Below, piece after piece: positions 1 through 8,604 of a stretch of 64,000 nt of DNA. Position numbers and translations under genes: made by a program. The notes beneath the pieces were generated by a model. It did not search any database. It worked only from the letters and a program-made list of their open reading frames with translations, and was not told where the DNA came from. Source of the stretch: Paenibacillus albus (lineage in GTDB: Bacteria > Bacillota > Bacilli > Paenibacillales > Paenibacillaceae); NCBI RefSeq assembly GCF_003952225.1, contig NZ_CP034437.1, forward strand, positions 4,168,501-4,232,500. The letters are read 5' to 3'. Position 1 is the first letter of the stretch. Every line of letters begins with the position of its first letter.

Positions 1-10
1 CCTAATACAA

Positions 11-41
11 AAGCCCGGACGATCTCAAAATCGCCGGGCTT
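11..41 (-). terminator. Rho-independent terminator after VIT1-like gene
   Basis: An inverted repeat (AAGCCCGG paired with CCGGGCTT, extended by CGAT/ATCG around a short loop) lies just past the stop of the leftward transporter gene. It can act in both directions because both flanks are A/T rich. Confidence 0.7.
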
Positions 42-64
42 CTTTAATAAAGATTGAAATTTAT

Positions 65-769
65 TCACGCAATGATCTTGGCAACCAAAAAGGCGATACC
101 CGCCGCAACTCCTCCGACTAATGCGGTTTGAATGGCACTTTTGAGCGGTTTTGAACCGGTAAATTTCCCTTTGACGTAACCAAATATAAACAACGCCATT
201 AAGGTTGCGACTACGGAGACGAATAAAGCCGAAGCGGCACGATGGATGAGCATATATGGAATTAACGGAATAATTCCGCCCACAATGTAAGATAAACCGA
301 TCGTCAAGGAACTATTCCGAGCTCTCTTGGGCTCAGGTTTTTCAAGTCCAAGCTCGAGTCTCATCATGAATGCAACCCATAGATTCGGATCAGCGCTTAT
401 CTCATTTACTGCTTGTTCAACATTTTGCTCCTGTAGCCCCCAGCCCCTTAGAATCTCGGCCACTTCTTCTCTTTCACGTTCCGGAACTTCAATGATTTCT
501 CGTTTTTCTCTCTCCAATTCGTTCAAATAATGTTCTCGGTCCGTTCTTGCAGCCAAATACCCGCCTAGTCCCATGGCGATAGAACCTGCTGCGATCTCAG
601 CAAGACCGGCAATGACGACGATATTTGTACCAGACACCGAGCCGGAGAGTCCGGCAGCTAGTGCGAAGGGAACCGTCAGCCCATCTGACATCCCGATTAC
701 GATATCCCGAATGGCATCGGATGCAGTGAAATGATGTTCACTATGCGTTGAATTTTCCAAATGTTTCAT
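65..769 (-). CDS. VIT1/CCC1 family iron/manganese transporter-like protein
   Basis: The 234-residue protein has the VIT/CCC1 pattern. An N-terminal soluble segment leads into a first membrane helix with DIVIGMSDGLTVPFALAAGL, followed by a second helix with the AGLAEIAAGSIAMGLGGYLA motif. A charged cytoplasmic region follows (about residues 75-150, rich in Glu, the metal-binding part in this family), then three C-terminal helices. Family members export or sequester Fe2+ or Mn2+ across a membrane by proton antiport. The start is set by AAGGAG eight bases before ATG. It stands alone, with a terminator directly behind. Substrate cannot be told from sequence. Confidence 0.9.
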   Translation of the reverse strand: MKHLENSTHSEHHFTASDAIRDIVIGMSDGLTVPFALAAGLSGSVSGTNIVVIAGLAEIAAGSIAMGLGGYLAARTDREHYLNELEREKREIIEVPEREREEVAEILRGWGLQEQNVEQAVNEISADPNLWVAFMMRLELGLEKPEPKRARNSSLTIGLSYIVGGIIPLIPYMLIHRAASALFVSVVATLMALFIFGYVKGKFTGSKPLKSAIQTALVGGVAAGIAFLVAKIIA

Positions 770-855
770 GTCGATTCTCTCCTTACACGAGCAGGCCGGT
801 TTCCGAGTCTAACTAATTTCTTTCTTTCTATATTATGCTGCGTAATCATCTGTTT

Positions 856-1515
856 TTATTGCTCTTGGACGGTCTGTCTTGCACGATTCGCCGACTTGTC
901 CAGCAGATAAACGAGACCGCCGACTGCAAGGGTTGCCGCCGTGGCAAGGAAAGCCGAGCCTCCGGCATGCAGCCAGAGCACCGGTACCCAAAGTACGCCG
1001 AGTGTGCGGTGCACGGTCCGCATCCATTTGTTCCGGATTTTATTTATAAAATATCCGTAACCAGCCAAAGCGAGCAATATTGCGAATCCCGCAAGACCCG
1101 AATAAATATGCTCATCGTTTATTTTCGTAAATAAGAAATAAATGCCATGGGCTGCAACCAGGATGAACGTTGCCCAGCCGAGCAGCTTATGGATGGAGTA
1201 AAATAGCTTTCCAGACTGCCTTACAAGCATTGACGGCGACTTCCGCTTTTTCTTAAACCACAACCAGGAGAAGCTTGCTGCTCCTACAAATAATGCGATC
1301 GTGCCGAATGTCGAGAAATATCCGGCTAATGGTCCTTCGTCCCCTCTTTCTGGTGGATGCCCCCCACCAGGAGGCAGCCCCCCGTTACCACCTTGCGGAA
1401 TCCGCGGGTGGAACTCTCCCTTAGAAGGAGCGTAAACGTAATAGCAGACGACAAGAATTATCGCTGCGACGAGGGCGATGCACGCCGGAATCCAAACTTT
1501 TTTGCTTTTGCTCAT
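856..1515 (-). CDS. Four-helix membrane protein with paired His, probable b-type heme/ferric-reductase-like subunit
   Basis: The 219-residue protein begins with one membrane helix, then a Gly/Pro-rich outer segment (about residues 37-60), then about four more helices. Histidines sit inside or at the ends of these helices (HKLLGW, AHGIY, RTVHRTLG, LWLHAGG), the spacing expected of a membrane protein that binds b hemes, as in ferric-reductase-like or DUF4405 domains. The start at ATG 1515 has GAGG eight bases upstream; an upstream GTG would leave no room for it. The gene is the last of a four-gene run with RnfD-like, ApbE and FMN-binding proteins, so membrane electron transfer to an outer flavoprotein is the likely role. 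Heme binding is inferred. Confidence 0.65.
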   Translation of the reverse strand: MSKSKKVWIPACIALVAAIILVVCYYVYAPSKGEFHPRIPQGGNGGLPPGGGHPPERGDEGPLAGYFSTFGTIALFVGAASFSWLWFKKKRKSPSMLVRQSGKLFYSIHKLLGWATFILVAAHGIYFLFTKINDEHIYSGLAGFAILLALAGYGYFINKIRNKWMRTVHRTLGVLWVPVLWLHAGGSAFLATAATLAVGGLVYLLDKSANRARQTVQEQ

Positions 1516-1529
1516 GGCAGTCACCTCTG

Positions 1530-2366
1530 TTAAGTGGATAATGGTTTCGATTTCGGTTTTGATGATGGCTTCGAGGACGACTTTGGTCGGTTCGCGGTTA
1601 GTCGCTGCATCAGCACATGAAATACATTACCGGCTAGCAGACCGATAAAGAGATACATTAGGCCTCCATACAGCTCATATACGACTGACCCCGCGACCGC
1701 GGCAATTACACCAAACAAGACTTGATCCCTTGTCTTGGCTGGTGAAGTTGGGGGATCAGTCAGCATGAAGCAGCCAAAGAACAAGGTCGCATTGATAAAC
1801 GGCGGGCGGAGCGCATCGAAGGCGTCACCTTTATGAAAATATGCCATTGCTAATGTCAATGCGAACGAGATCAAGAAGAAAGCGAATACTTGGGGATACT
1901 TATTCACGCGATTCGTTACTATATATCCCCCGATCAGCAACAGCGGGATATACCAACCGGGAAGGTCCCCGAAAGCGCCCCACCAGCTCTGTTCGGCGTG
2001 AAAGATCGGGATGGACAAGAACAGTCCGAATGCTGCTGGATTAATAATCGGCTTTTTCTTATAAACAAGCAGATGCTTAGAAATGATTGAAAGACCTGCC
2101 GTACTCGCAACGATAGGCCAAGCGGTGTTCATGCTTAATATACTCGCGACAATCAGACCTGTAATAGCGGCGCCGTCTGGCAGAATGCGTTTACGCTTCT
2201 TGATGAGTGCGAAAAAAACATCGACGACTATTGCTGTGCCAGCTGCGATTCCTCCGTTTTCTATTCCGCTCATGCTGTGCGTCGCCCAAGAAGCGATCGA
2301 GAGATAGACCGCGATGGCAATAAGAATATAAGTTTTAGGCGTTTTGATCCATTGGGCCATTTTCAA
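1530..2366 (-). CDS. RnfD/NqrB-like membrane protein
   Basis: About 278 residues with eight or more membrane helices and the RnfD/NqrB signature region (PIINPAAFGLF, then FMLTDPPTSP before the last helices). In Rnf and Nqr complexes this subunit carries flavin and passes electrons through the membrane. No S-G-A-T flavinylation motif is visible here, so any bound flavin is probably not covalent. The best start is TTG 2366, eight bases after GGAGG and directly after the ApbE stop, which indicates translational coupling. No RnfA, B, C, E or G genes are nearby, so this is a stand-alone member, as in ApbE-linked extracytosolic flavin systems. Confidence 0.8.
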   Translation of the reverse strand: MKMAQWIKTPKTYILIAIAVYLSIASWATHSMSGIENGGIAAGTAIVVDVFFALIKKRKRILPDGAAITGLIVASILSMNTAWPIVASTAGLSIISKHLLVYKKKPIINPAAFGLFLSIPIFHAEQSWWGAFGDLPGWYIPLLLIGGYIVTNRVNKYPQVFAFFLISFALTLAMAYFHKGDAFDALRPPFINATLFFGCFMLTDPPTSPAKTRDQVLFGVIAAVAGSVVYELYGGLMYLFIGLLAGNVFHVLMQRLTANRPKSSSKPSSKPKSKPLST

Positions 2367-2367
2367 T

Positions 2368-3255
2368 TTAAATCCCTCCAATCCTCTTGATTCGTGAATT
2401 CGACGTGAGGATCAAGCCTTGCAAACCAGCGTCCGCGATTAATGCTATCCCCTCTTCACCACCTATCGCAAACGCGGCGGTAGAAAAAGCATCAGCCATC
2501 ATGGCGTAAGGAGCGATAACCGTACAGCTAACCCATTCGTTCGGTGACTTTCCTGTCGCGGGGCGAACAATATGATGCTCACCTTCATCCCCTTCGCTTC
2601 TTCTCTCATAGCTTCCAGAAGTGCACACTGCGGCGTCAGAAATGGAGAGCGACTCCAGGATACCGTTTGCAATATTCGGTTCGCGGATACCGATCGTCCA
2701 CTTATCGCCTTGTTCGTTTGTACCACCCGCATACAAGTCGCCTCCAGCGTTCACGACGAATCCGGCACAGCCGCTGAGCTCTCTAGCCGCCAAGTCTGTG
2801 GCAAAGCCTTTGGCAGTGGCCCCTAAATCCAGAATGAGTGGTTTATGCAAGCATAAGGTACGATTCGCTTCACTCAGCTCAATGTCCCGGTAAGTGGCAG
2901 AGCCGTCGACATTGCTGTTCATCCTTTCACCTGTCAAATAATGGCGATTGAACCCTTTCGACTCCAATAGCTGACCGATGGCGGGATCGAATGAGCCATC
3001 TGTCCATTCAGCCATTTCAAGTGCAAACTTAAGCGGCTCGAACAAATACGGGCTGATCGCAGTTGCTTCTCCGATCCTGCGGCATGCTTGCATCAACTCG
3101 CTATCTGGACTGAAACGGCTGCACGCCCTTTCAACAAGCCGAAAGGCATCAAATGCTTTGTTTATGCAAGAATCGAGTTCATCATCCGACATCTCGTTTC
3201 CGCTGTGGGCTTCGATTTGGACAATCGTATCCATGAATAATTTAGCTTTCTTCAT
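2368..3255 (-). CDS. apbE: FAD:protein FMN transferase ApbE
   Basis: The 295-residue protein has the ApbE motifs in order: ATAKGFATDLAA (about residues 153-164), FVVNAGGDLYAGG, the FAD-contact region CTSGSYERR, HHIVRPATGK, and the Mg2+-binding DAFSTAAFAIGG near the C-terminus. ApbE moves FMN from FAD onto a Ser/Thr of an SGAT-type motif on target proteins. The obvious target is the next upstream gene, whose product ends in VSGATYST. No signal peptide or lipobox is seen, so flavinylation may occur inside the cell before export, or the anchor is not recognised. ATG has GAGG ten bases upstream. Confidence 0.93.
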   Translation of the reverse strand: MKKAKLFMDTIVQIEAHSGNEMSDDELDSCINKAFDAFRLVERACSRFSPDSELMQACRRIGEATAISPYLFEPLKFALEMAEWTDGSFDPAIGQLLESKGFNRHYLTGERMNSNVDGSATYRDIELSEANRTLCLHKPLILDLGATAKGFATDLAARELSGCAGFVVNAGGDLYAGGTNEQGDKWTIGIREPNIANGILESLSISDAAVCTSGSYERRSEGDEGEHHIVRPATGKSPNEWVSCTVIAPYAMMADAFSTAAFAIGGEEGIALIADAGLQGLILTSNSRIKRIGGI

Positions 3256-3265
3256 CGGTGCTGCC

Positions 3266-3730
3266 TCATGCTCGAAGCGCCTGATTCAGAGCATCCTGTA
3301 TGGCATCCGAGAATGCACGTGTGCTGTATGTTGCGCCTGAGACGTTATCTACGTTCGCGCTTTGAATCTTCAATACCTCTTCTGGCATTCCGATGACGTC
3401 GTCGATTGAATAGTGCATAGCGAAATCACTTATCTCTACGTCTGTGATCCGGTCATTCTTTATGGCAACTGTCACCTGGATTGTGCCGCGTCGATTGCTA
3501 CCCATTCCGATGTAAGTTCCATTGTTGTACTTCGTGGATACCTGGCTTTGGGAATCGGACACCTGTGGTGAATCGCCTTCCAAGGTGCTGCTTGATACCG
3601 ATGGACTGCTATAATCCGTGTTGATCAGCACGTTAGTCTTATCAATCTCCGTCGTCCAATAACCAGCGACATAGACAGCAGCAATAGCTGTTGAGCACAG
3701 CACCACCCACTTTTTGTTCATTTTCGCCAT
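3266..3730 (-). CDS. FMN-binding domain protein, covalent flavin carrier
   Basis: About 154 residues: a positively charged N-terminus and one membrane helix (about residues 7-24), a Ser-rich linker, then an FMN_bind domain with GTYIGMGSNRRGTIQVTVAI and the flavinylation motif NVSGATYSTRAF. The Thr of SGAT is the predicted attachment site for FMN. The start at 3730 is preferred over one 114 bases further out because GGAGG sits seven bases upstream and it puts the membrane helix at the N-terminus. As first gene of the leftward operon with ApbE, RnfD-like and heme-type proteins, it probably is the outward-facing flavin that receives electrons. Confidence 0.85.
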   Translation of the reverse strand: MAKMNKKWVVLCSTAIAAVYVAGYWTTEIDKTNVLINTDYSSPSVSSSTLEGDSPQVSDSQSQVSTKYNNGTYIGMGSNRRGTIQVTVAIKNDRITDVEISDFAMHYSIDDVIGMPEEVLKIQSANVDNVSGATYSTRAFSDAIQDALNQALRA

Positions 3731-3787
3731 CGTATGGCCTCCGTTCGGACAAGGTTTCTTAACTTCACTTTGATTCATACAAGACTT

Positions 3788-3793
3788 ATTATA
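3788..3793 (-). promoter_or_regulatory. Candidate -10 box of the flavin operon
   Basis: A perfect TATAAT on the minus strand, about 58 bases before the FMN-binding protein start, lies in the 143-bp region shared with the divergent response regulator gene. No good -35 box is visible at the right spacing, which would suit an activator-dependent promoter. Confidence 0.35.
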
Positions 3794-3873
3794 AGATTGC
3801 AAGCTTAAATTAATTTTAAAAACCAGCTGCATACACATAAGCAAATACCTATAGAAAAGGAGCTGATTGTTGC

Positions 3874-4557
3874 ATGAGAGTTCTCGTGGTGGAAGATGAT
3901 CCTTCCCTACTCGGTGTAATTCGAGGCATATTCGAAAGCGAATTGTTTCAGACAGATACAGCGGAAACGGGTGACGATGGCTATTTCATGGCACAGCAAG
4001 CCATCTACGATCTTATAGTGCTTGATCTCATGCTTCCAGGGATGAGTGGCGTTGACATCGTTCGAAGTCTTCAAAGTAGTGGACATACGGTTCCAATCAT
4101 CTTACTGACTGCCAAAGACGCTGTGAAAGATCGCGTGGCCGGATTAGACGCAGGCGCAGACGACTATATCACGAAGCCTTTTGCCGTAGAAGAGCTGCTC
4201 GCTCGTTCAAGAGCCGTTTTGCGACGTCGCGGCACTCTTGGAGCGGAGGGGGATCTTACTTACGGTCCGTACCGTCTTTCACCGGCTTCGCGCGAAGCTT
4301 TTATCAGTCAAATACCACTCTCCCTCACCTCAACTGAATACGAGTTGTTGGAATTTATGGTTTGCAATATAGACCGAATTCTTACACGTGAGCAAATATT
4401 TGACCGAGTGTGGGGATTTGATTCGAGAGCGGGCATCTCGGCGGTCGATGTCTACATCCACCACCTCCGCAAAAAGCTGGCTGCCGCTGGAGCCGAGCAT
4501 AGTGTTCGAACAATACGGGGAATCGGGTTCATGCTGAAGGGAGAATATGATGTTTAA
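3874..4557 (+). CDS. OmpR/PhoB-type response regulator
   Basis: The 227-residue protein has a receiver domain (acidic pair ED-D at 7-9, phosphoacceptor Asp51 in LIVLDLMLPG, Thr in LLTAKD, Lys in TKPF near 100) and a C-terminal winged-helix DNA-binding domain (SLTSTEYELLEFM, VYIHHLRKKL, IRGIGF). It pairs with the overlapping kinase gene. AGGAG lies ten bases before ATG. Being divergent from the flavin redox operon, it may control that operon, but this is only inferred from position. Confidence 0.92.
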   Translation: MRVLVVEDDPSLLGVIRGIFESELFQTDTAETGDDGYFMAQQAIYDLIVLDLMLPGMSGVDIVRSLQSSGHTVPIILLTAKDAVKDRVAGLDAGADDYITKPFAVEELLARSRAVLRRRGTLGAEGDLTYGPYRLSPASREAFISQIPLSLTSTEYELLEFMVCNIDRILTREQIFDRVWGFDSRAGISAVDVYIHHLRKKLAAAGAEHSVRTIRGIGFMLKGEYDV

Positions 4558-5809
4558 TAACGTCCGCATGCGATTGGTCGTTCTGAATGCAGCTGTTCTC
4601 TTTCTCATCCTGGCTGTGCTCAGTTCCACCCTCTATTTACACATGAGGTACAGATTGTATAAGGAAACAGATGAGGTGCTGCGGAACACTGCTGAGCAGA
4701 TCGACTCTGCTAGGGATGCGGAAGCGATTCTAAGACAGGAGCATCCTGTCCTGGAGCAAGATGACCGAATAATATTCATCTTTCGGGATGCTGAGGGTCA
4801 AATTCAAGGCCAGTCGCCTGCCCAGACTTTCACACAAGCCCAAATCAACCCTTTACACTATCAAAAAGGTATCTCCTCCTATGAAACTCTCAAAGTCGGC
4901 AGAGATCGTTACCGCGTTTTTCTTACACCCTTTCCTCAAGCGCCTTGGAGTGGAATCGAATCGGTCACGGTTCTCACGAGTCTCGAGGATGACGATAGCA
5001 CGCTCCATTCCCTGCTGCTCGACATCATCACGGGTATAGGCTCTGGCGTCCTTATTTCGATCTTTGCCGGTTTTTTCCTTGCAGGCCGAGCATGGATACC
5101 GATTCGAAAAGCCTGGGGCAAGCAGCAGCGATTCGTTGCGGATGCGTCCCATGAGCTCCGCACACCGGTTTCGATCATTCGCGCACAAACCGAGCTGCTG
5201 CTCCGTTATCCAGCCCATTCGATTGAGAGGGAAAGCGACAATATTTCCGTCATCCTGAAAGAAAGTATCCGCATGAGTAAGCTGCTCGAAGACTTGCTGA
5301 CTCTGGCTAGGTCCGATTCCAACCAATTAGAACTGGAATGCTCCGTGTTTTCGTTGGACCAGCTGCTGATGGATTTGACGAAGCAATTCCAGTTGCTTGC
5401 AGTCACCAAAGAGATCGATATCGATGTATCGCTTCAGGAGCCGCTGCCGTTTTGGGGAGACGAAAGTCGCATCCGGCAGCTGCTCGTCATCCTATTGGAC
5501 AATGCACTGAAATATACGCCATCTAACGGTAGAATCGAAGTGACCGATAAATCATCCGCACACCACGTAACGATAATCGTTTCAGATAGTGGCAGAGGTA
5601 TACCGAAGGAAGAGCTCCCTTATCTGTTCGATCGTTTTTACCGAGGAGACAAGTCACGTTCACGTAATGAAGGAGGAACTGGCCTTGGACTCTCCATTGC
5701 CAAATGGATCGTTGATGCTCACGGAGGAACGATCCGCGCCGAATCCCAATCCGGAGAGGGTACGCGTTTCGAATTGCGGTTTCCTCGTAAACATAAGGCT
5801 GTTTTGTAA
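4550..5809 (+). CDS. Membrane sensor histidine kinase, cognate of the upstream regulator
   Basis: About 419 residues: membrane helix at 10-31, an outer sensing segment of about 125 residues, a second helix near 157-180, then FVADASHELRTP with the phosphoacceptor His near 201, and a HATPase domain with DNALKYTP (N box), DSGRGIP (G1), FYRGDKSRS (F) and GGTGLGLSIAK (G2). The gene overlaps the regulator's end by 8 bases. Two ATG codons are adjacent; the second has the better distance (six bases) from GGGAG. No HAMP domain is obvious between helix 2 and the His box, which is unusually short. Signal unknown. Confidence 0.92.
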   Translation: MFNNVRMRLVVLNAAVLFLILAVLSSTLYLHMRYRLYKETDEVLRNTAEQIDSARDAEAILRQEHPVLEQDDRIIFIFRDAEGQIQGQSPAQTFTQAQINPLHYQKGISSYETLKVGRDRYRVFLTPFPQAPWSGIESVTVLTSLEDDDSTLHSLLLDIITGIGSGVLISIFAGFFLAGRAWIPIRKAWGKQQRFVADASHELRTPVSIIRAQTELLLRYPAHSIERESDNISVILKESIRMSKLLEDLLTLARSDSNQLELECSVFSLDQLLMDLTKQFQLLAVTKEIDIDVSLQEPLPFWGDESRIRQLLVILLDNALKYTPSNGRIEVTDKSSAHHVTIIVSDSGRGIPKEELPYLFDRFYRGDKSRSRNEGGTGLGLSIAKWIVDAHGGTIRAESQSGEGTRFELRFPRKHKAVL

Positions 5810-5867
5810 AATTCAAACTGACTTGCTGAAAAAGTCTGTATCCTTCATGAAACTGCTCCGAACAAAA

Positions 5868-5893
5868 AAGCAGACCCCGCGCGGGATCTGCTT
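5868..5893 (-). terminator. Terminator of the germination operon
   Basis: AAGCAGA pairs with TCTGCTT, with CCCGC/GCGGG at the top. On the minus strand it is followed by six Ts, placing it behind gerC; it may also stop the rightward kinase transcript. Confidence 0.75.
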
Positions 5894-5968
5894 GATTGAT
5901 ACATAACTATGAGATGCAAAGTTCATATGGATTCGGCAACCTGCACGTTCAATCAATACACTGGATTC

Positions 5969-7117
5969 TTATTTTTTCAATATCTTAGCGATTCCCACAT
6001 CACTTAAACCTACACTCACCTCAATCTTGCCTAAAGATTCAGGTTTTAATGGGAGTGTGCCTTCTTTCTTCAACCGATACCACGCTTTCGGATTGGACCG
6101 GTAGAGCGAATTGGATAGACCAAGAAGATCTGCACCTGATTGAAGCCCGATCAGATATGTGCTCTTGATCTGCTTCCTTATTTCCTTGGCAGCGAGATCC
6201 GTCATTTCTTTCTCCGTAGCAGGATTCTCCTGCTCTGTAATCGCGCCTTGTGCTTTGACCTTAATGTTAAAGACCAGATTACTCCCCGATAACTTGGGCT
6301 CGATGGAAGGTTTAATTTTCGACACAACCATCATAGCAATCGGCTTTTGTTTGATCTGAAGCAGTAAAGGGGTCCGAACAGTTTTTTTCTCCATCCATCT
6401 CAGGCCCCTGACATCGTTATGCTTAAAACATCCCCTCAATTGTTTATTTTGAAGGGCGCATATCCCTGCTTGCTGTACTTGTGATGAAGACTTCTTATCC
6501 TCCATCCAGTGATCCTCAGTGACGCTTAATGCGGGCAAAAGCAAGGTTTGCCCCTCTTCCTCCCATTTCCAAATGAATTTGTAAAAATATAAAGGGGCTA
6601 CGAACGAGCTTTGAGAATATCGGTCAAGCGGATTATCTAATTGCGAATAAATAGACGAGGTATTTTGTAATGGAGATGCGTTGAAAATATCTTCTATCGA
6701 TCCCGTGGTGACCATCGTCCAAATGGTATACCGAAACTCGTAATACCTGTTCATTTGTTCCAAAATGCCATGAATGATTTCCGGCCGAAGTGCAGCTTTT
6801 GTAAACACCAATGCTTTAACATGGCTCCAGGATAGCTTTTCCTGCGTTGATCTATAGAGATCAAAGCCCGCATCGTCTATGGTCCTTCCTTCACCCTTAC
6901 CAATGGAAATCAGCTCCTTGTTCGTTCCCGCCCCGGCTTCTTTCTTCGCAATATTACCAAAACTAAGGAGTTGAGTATAAAACACGACTTTGCCATCCAC
7001 ATAATCAAGCCCAATCGAATTGACATAATAGAGATGTTCAATTTCTTTGGCCCCCCAGCATCCGGTTAGCAATAGGGACATGAGTCCACAGACCAATAAT
7101 GGTCGTAATATCTTCAC
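5969..7117 (-). CDS. gerC: Ger(x)C family spore germination lipoprotein
   Basis: The 382-residue protein opens with a lipoprotein signal (LLVCGLMSLLLTGCWG; lipid attachment at the Cys near residue 21), then the family start WGAKEIEHLYYVNSIGLDY. GerC proteins are the outer-face lipoprotein of germinant receptors in the inner membrane of spores. The GTG start overlaps the gerA stop (GTGA), and GGAG lies ten bases upstream. It is the last gene of the operon, before a terminator. Length fits the family. Confidence 0.93.
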   Translation of the reverse strand: MKILRPLLVCGLMSLLLTGCWGAKEIEHLYYVNSIGLDYVDGKVVFYTQLLSFGNIAKKEAGAGTNKELISIGKGEGRTIDDAGFDLYRSTQEKLSWSHVKALVFTKAALRPEIIHGILEQMNRYYEFRYTIWTMVTTGSIEDIFNASPLQNTSSIYSQLDNPLDRYSQSSFVAPLYFYKFIWKWEEEGQTLLLPALSVTEDHWMEDKKSSSQVQQAGICALQNKQLRGCFKHNDVRGLRWMEKKTVRTPLLLQIKQKPIAMMVVSKIKPSIEPKLSGSNLVFNIKVKAQGAITEQENPATEKEMTDLAAKEIRKQIKSTYLIGLQSGADLLGLSNSLYRSNPKAWYRLKKEGTLPLKPESLGKIEVSVGLSDVGIAKILKK

Positions 7118-8604
7118 GGTTTATCATCTCCGGTTTTATTGAAGAAGTGAGGAGTTTCCTCCTTCTTCCCCCAAGGCATTCGGAACAAAATCTTGTAAAG
7201 ATCACGGATACTGATTGGGGCTATAGGACTTAAATATTTGACGCCAAACGATTCCAGATTGACCATATAGATGGCAATAGTCAAAATGCAAATCAATAAT
7301 CCATACAAACCCAGTATGCCGCTAATCACCAATACGATTAATCGCAGCAAGCTAACAAGGCCGACCATATTTTGATTCACCAACGTAAACGATGCTAAGA
7401 CCGAGATTGCGACTACCACAAGAATACCCGGTGCCGTCATACCAGCACTAATGGCCGCCTGTCCAACGATCAATCCGCCTACAACGGATATTGTCTGTCC
7501 GATGGAGGATGGCAAGCGCATGCCTGCTTCCCGAAACAATTCGAATAGAAGGATCATGACTAAGGCTTCGAGAGGAGCAGGCAGTGGAACGCCTTGTCTA
7601 GAAGTCACAAGTGTCGCGAGCAAAGTCAACGGGAGCTGATCCTGATGATAGGTAAGCAGCGCGATCCAGAATCCGGGGAGAAACACGGAAAGAAAGACGC
7701 CGAATAACCTAAGCATACGTGTAAACATGACAAACCAATTCAATGTAAAGGCATCTTCGGAGGTATTAAACAGAAAGGTAAGATTAATAGGCCCAATGAT
7801 CACCGTTGGCGAGCCTTCGACTACAATGACAAACCTGCCGTGCATGAGCGAGTTCACCGCGAAATCCGGTCTACCCGTATACATAAACTTCGAGAATCCC
7901 GTATAACCGACCAACAGCTCCTCCAACTGTGTACTGCTGGTCAAGCCTTTTACCTGTATACCAGCCAGCTTTGATTTAATCTGCTCTACAATGACGGGAT
8001 TAATGGAATCTTTCAAATAAAGCAGCATGGTTCTCGTCTGCGTCTGCGTACCGATCGTATACTCTTCTACGGCTAGTTCATTCGTCTTTAGTCTCTTTCT
8101 AATTAATGCGACATTGATCTTCGCTTCTTCAATAAAACCATCTCGAGGACCTCTTATCGAAATTTCAGCATTTGTTTCCTCGGTTGTCCTTTGCGGTACA
8201 TTGGCTATATTCCAGGCATACATAGAAGCTGTGTCATAAAAATAAACCAATAATTCGCCATTGAAGATTTGAGTCATGATGAGCCCTGCATCCCATTCTT
8301 GCGGCATAGGGCTAAGTTGGAAAGGCAGGTGCTGCCTTAGCTCCGCGTCGTTTGAAATGGAGTGCTGCTTAAACATGTCGATCAGATGGGGAATAAAATA
8401 CTGATGAATCCGATTCGCGTCGCATAACCCCTCACAATAGATGAGGAGTAATTCGGATGTGGCTCCATCCTTTTTCGTAACAATCAAATTGTTAAACTGT
8501 ACGTCGCTGCAGTCTTCGAACAGCTGCTGTAGCTTTCGAGCTTTTTCATCCTTCATAACATCCGGCTGACCCTTCGTTTGTCTCATGATTTTATTCGTCT
8601 CCAT
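7114..8604 (-). CDS. gerA: GerA family spore germination protein
   Basis: The 496-residue protein has the GerA layout: soluble N-terminal region of about 280 residues with the typical VEGSPTVIIGPINLTFLFNTSEDAF stretch near 260, followed by several membrane helices (FLPGFWIALLTYH, SSIGQTISVVGGLIVGQAAI) and a C-terminal soluble tail. It forms the main membrane subunit of a germinant receptor with GerB and GerC. It overlaps the gerB end by 22 bases. A second start (ATG 8586, GGAG about eleven bases upstream) is possible. The germinant cannot be told from sequence. Confidence 0.93.
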   Translation of the reverse strand: METNKIMRQTKGQPDVMKDEKARKLQQLFEDCSDVQFNNLIVTKKDGATSELLLIYCEGLCDANRIHQYFIPHLIDMFKQHSISNDAELRQHLPFQLSPMPQEWDAGLIMTQIFNGELLVYFYDTASMYAWNIANVPQRTTEETNAEISIRGPRDGFIEEAKINVALIRKRLKTNELAVEEYTIGTQTQTRTMLLYLKDSINPVIVEQIKSKLAGIQVKGLTSSTQLEELLVGYTGFSKFMYTGRPDFAVNSLMHGRFVIVVEGSPTVIIGPINLTFLFNTSEDAFTLNWFVMFTRMLRLFGVFLSVFLPGFWIALLTYHQDQLPLTLLATLVTSRQGVPLPAPLEALVMILLFELFREAGMRLPSSIGQTISVVGGLIVGQAAISAGMTAPGILVVVAISVLASFTLVNQNMVGLVSLLRLIVLVISGILGLYGLLICILTIAIYMVNLESFGVKYLSPIAPISIRDLYKILFRMPWGKKEETPHFFNKTGDDKP

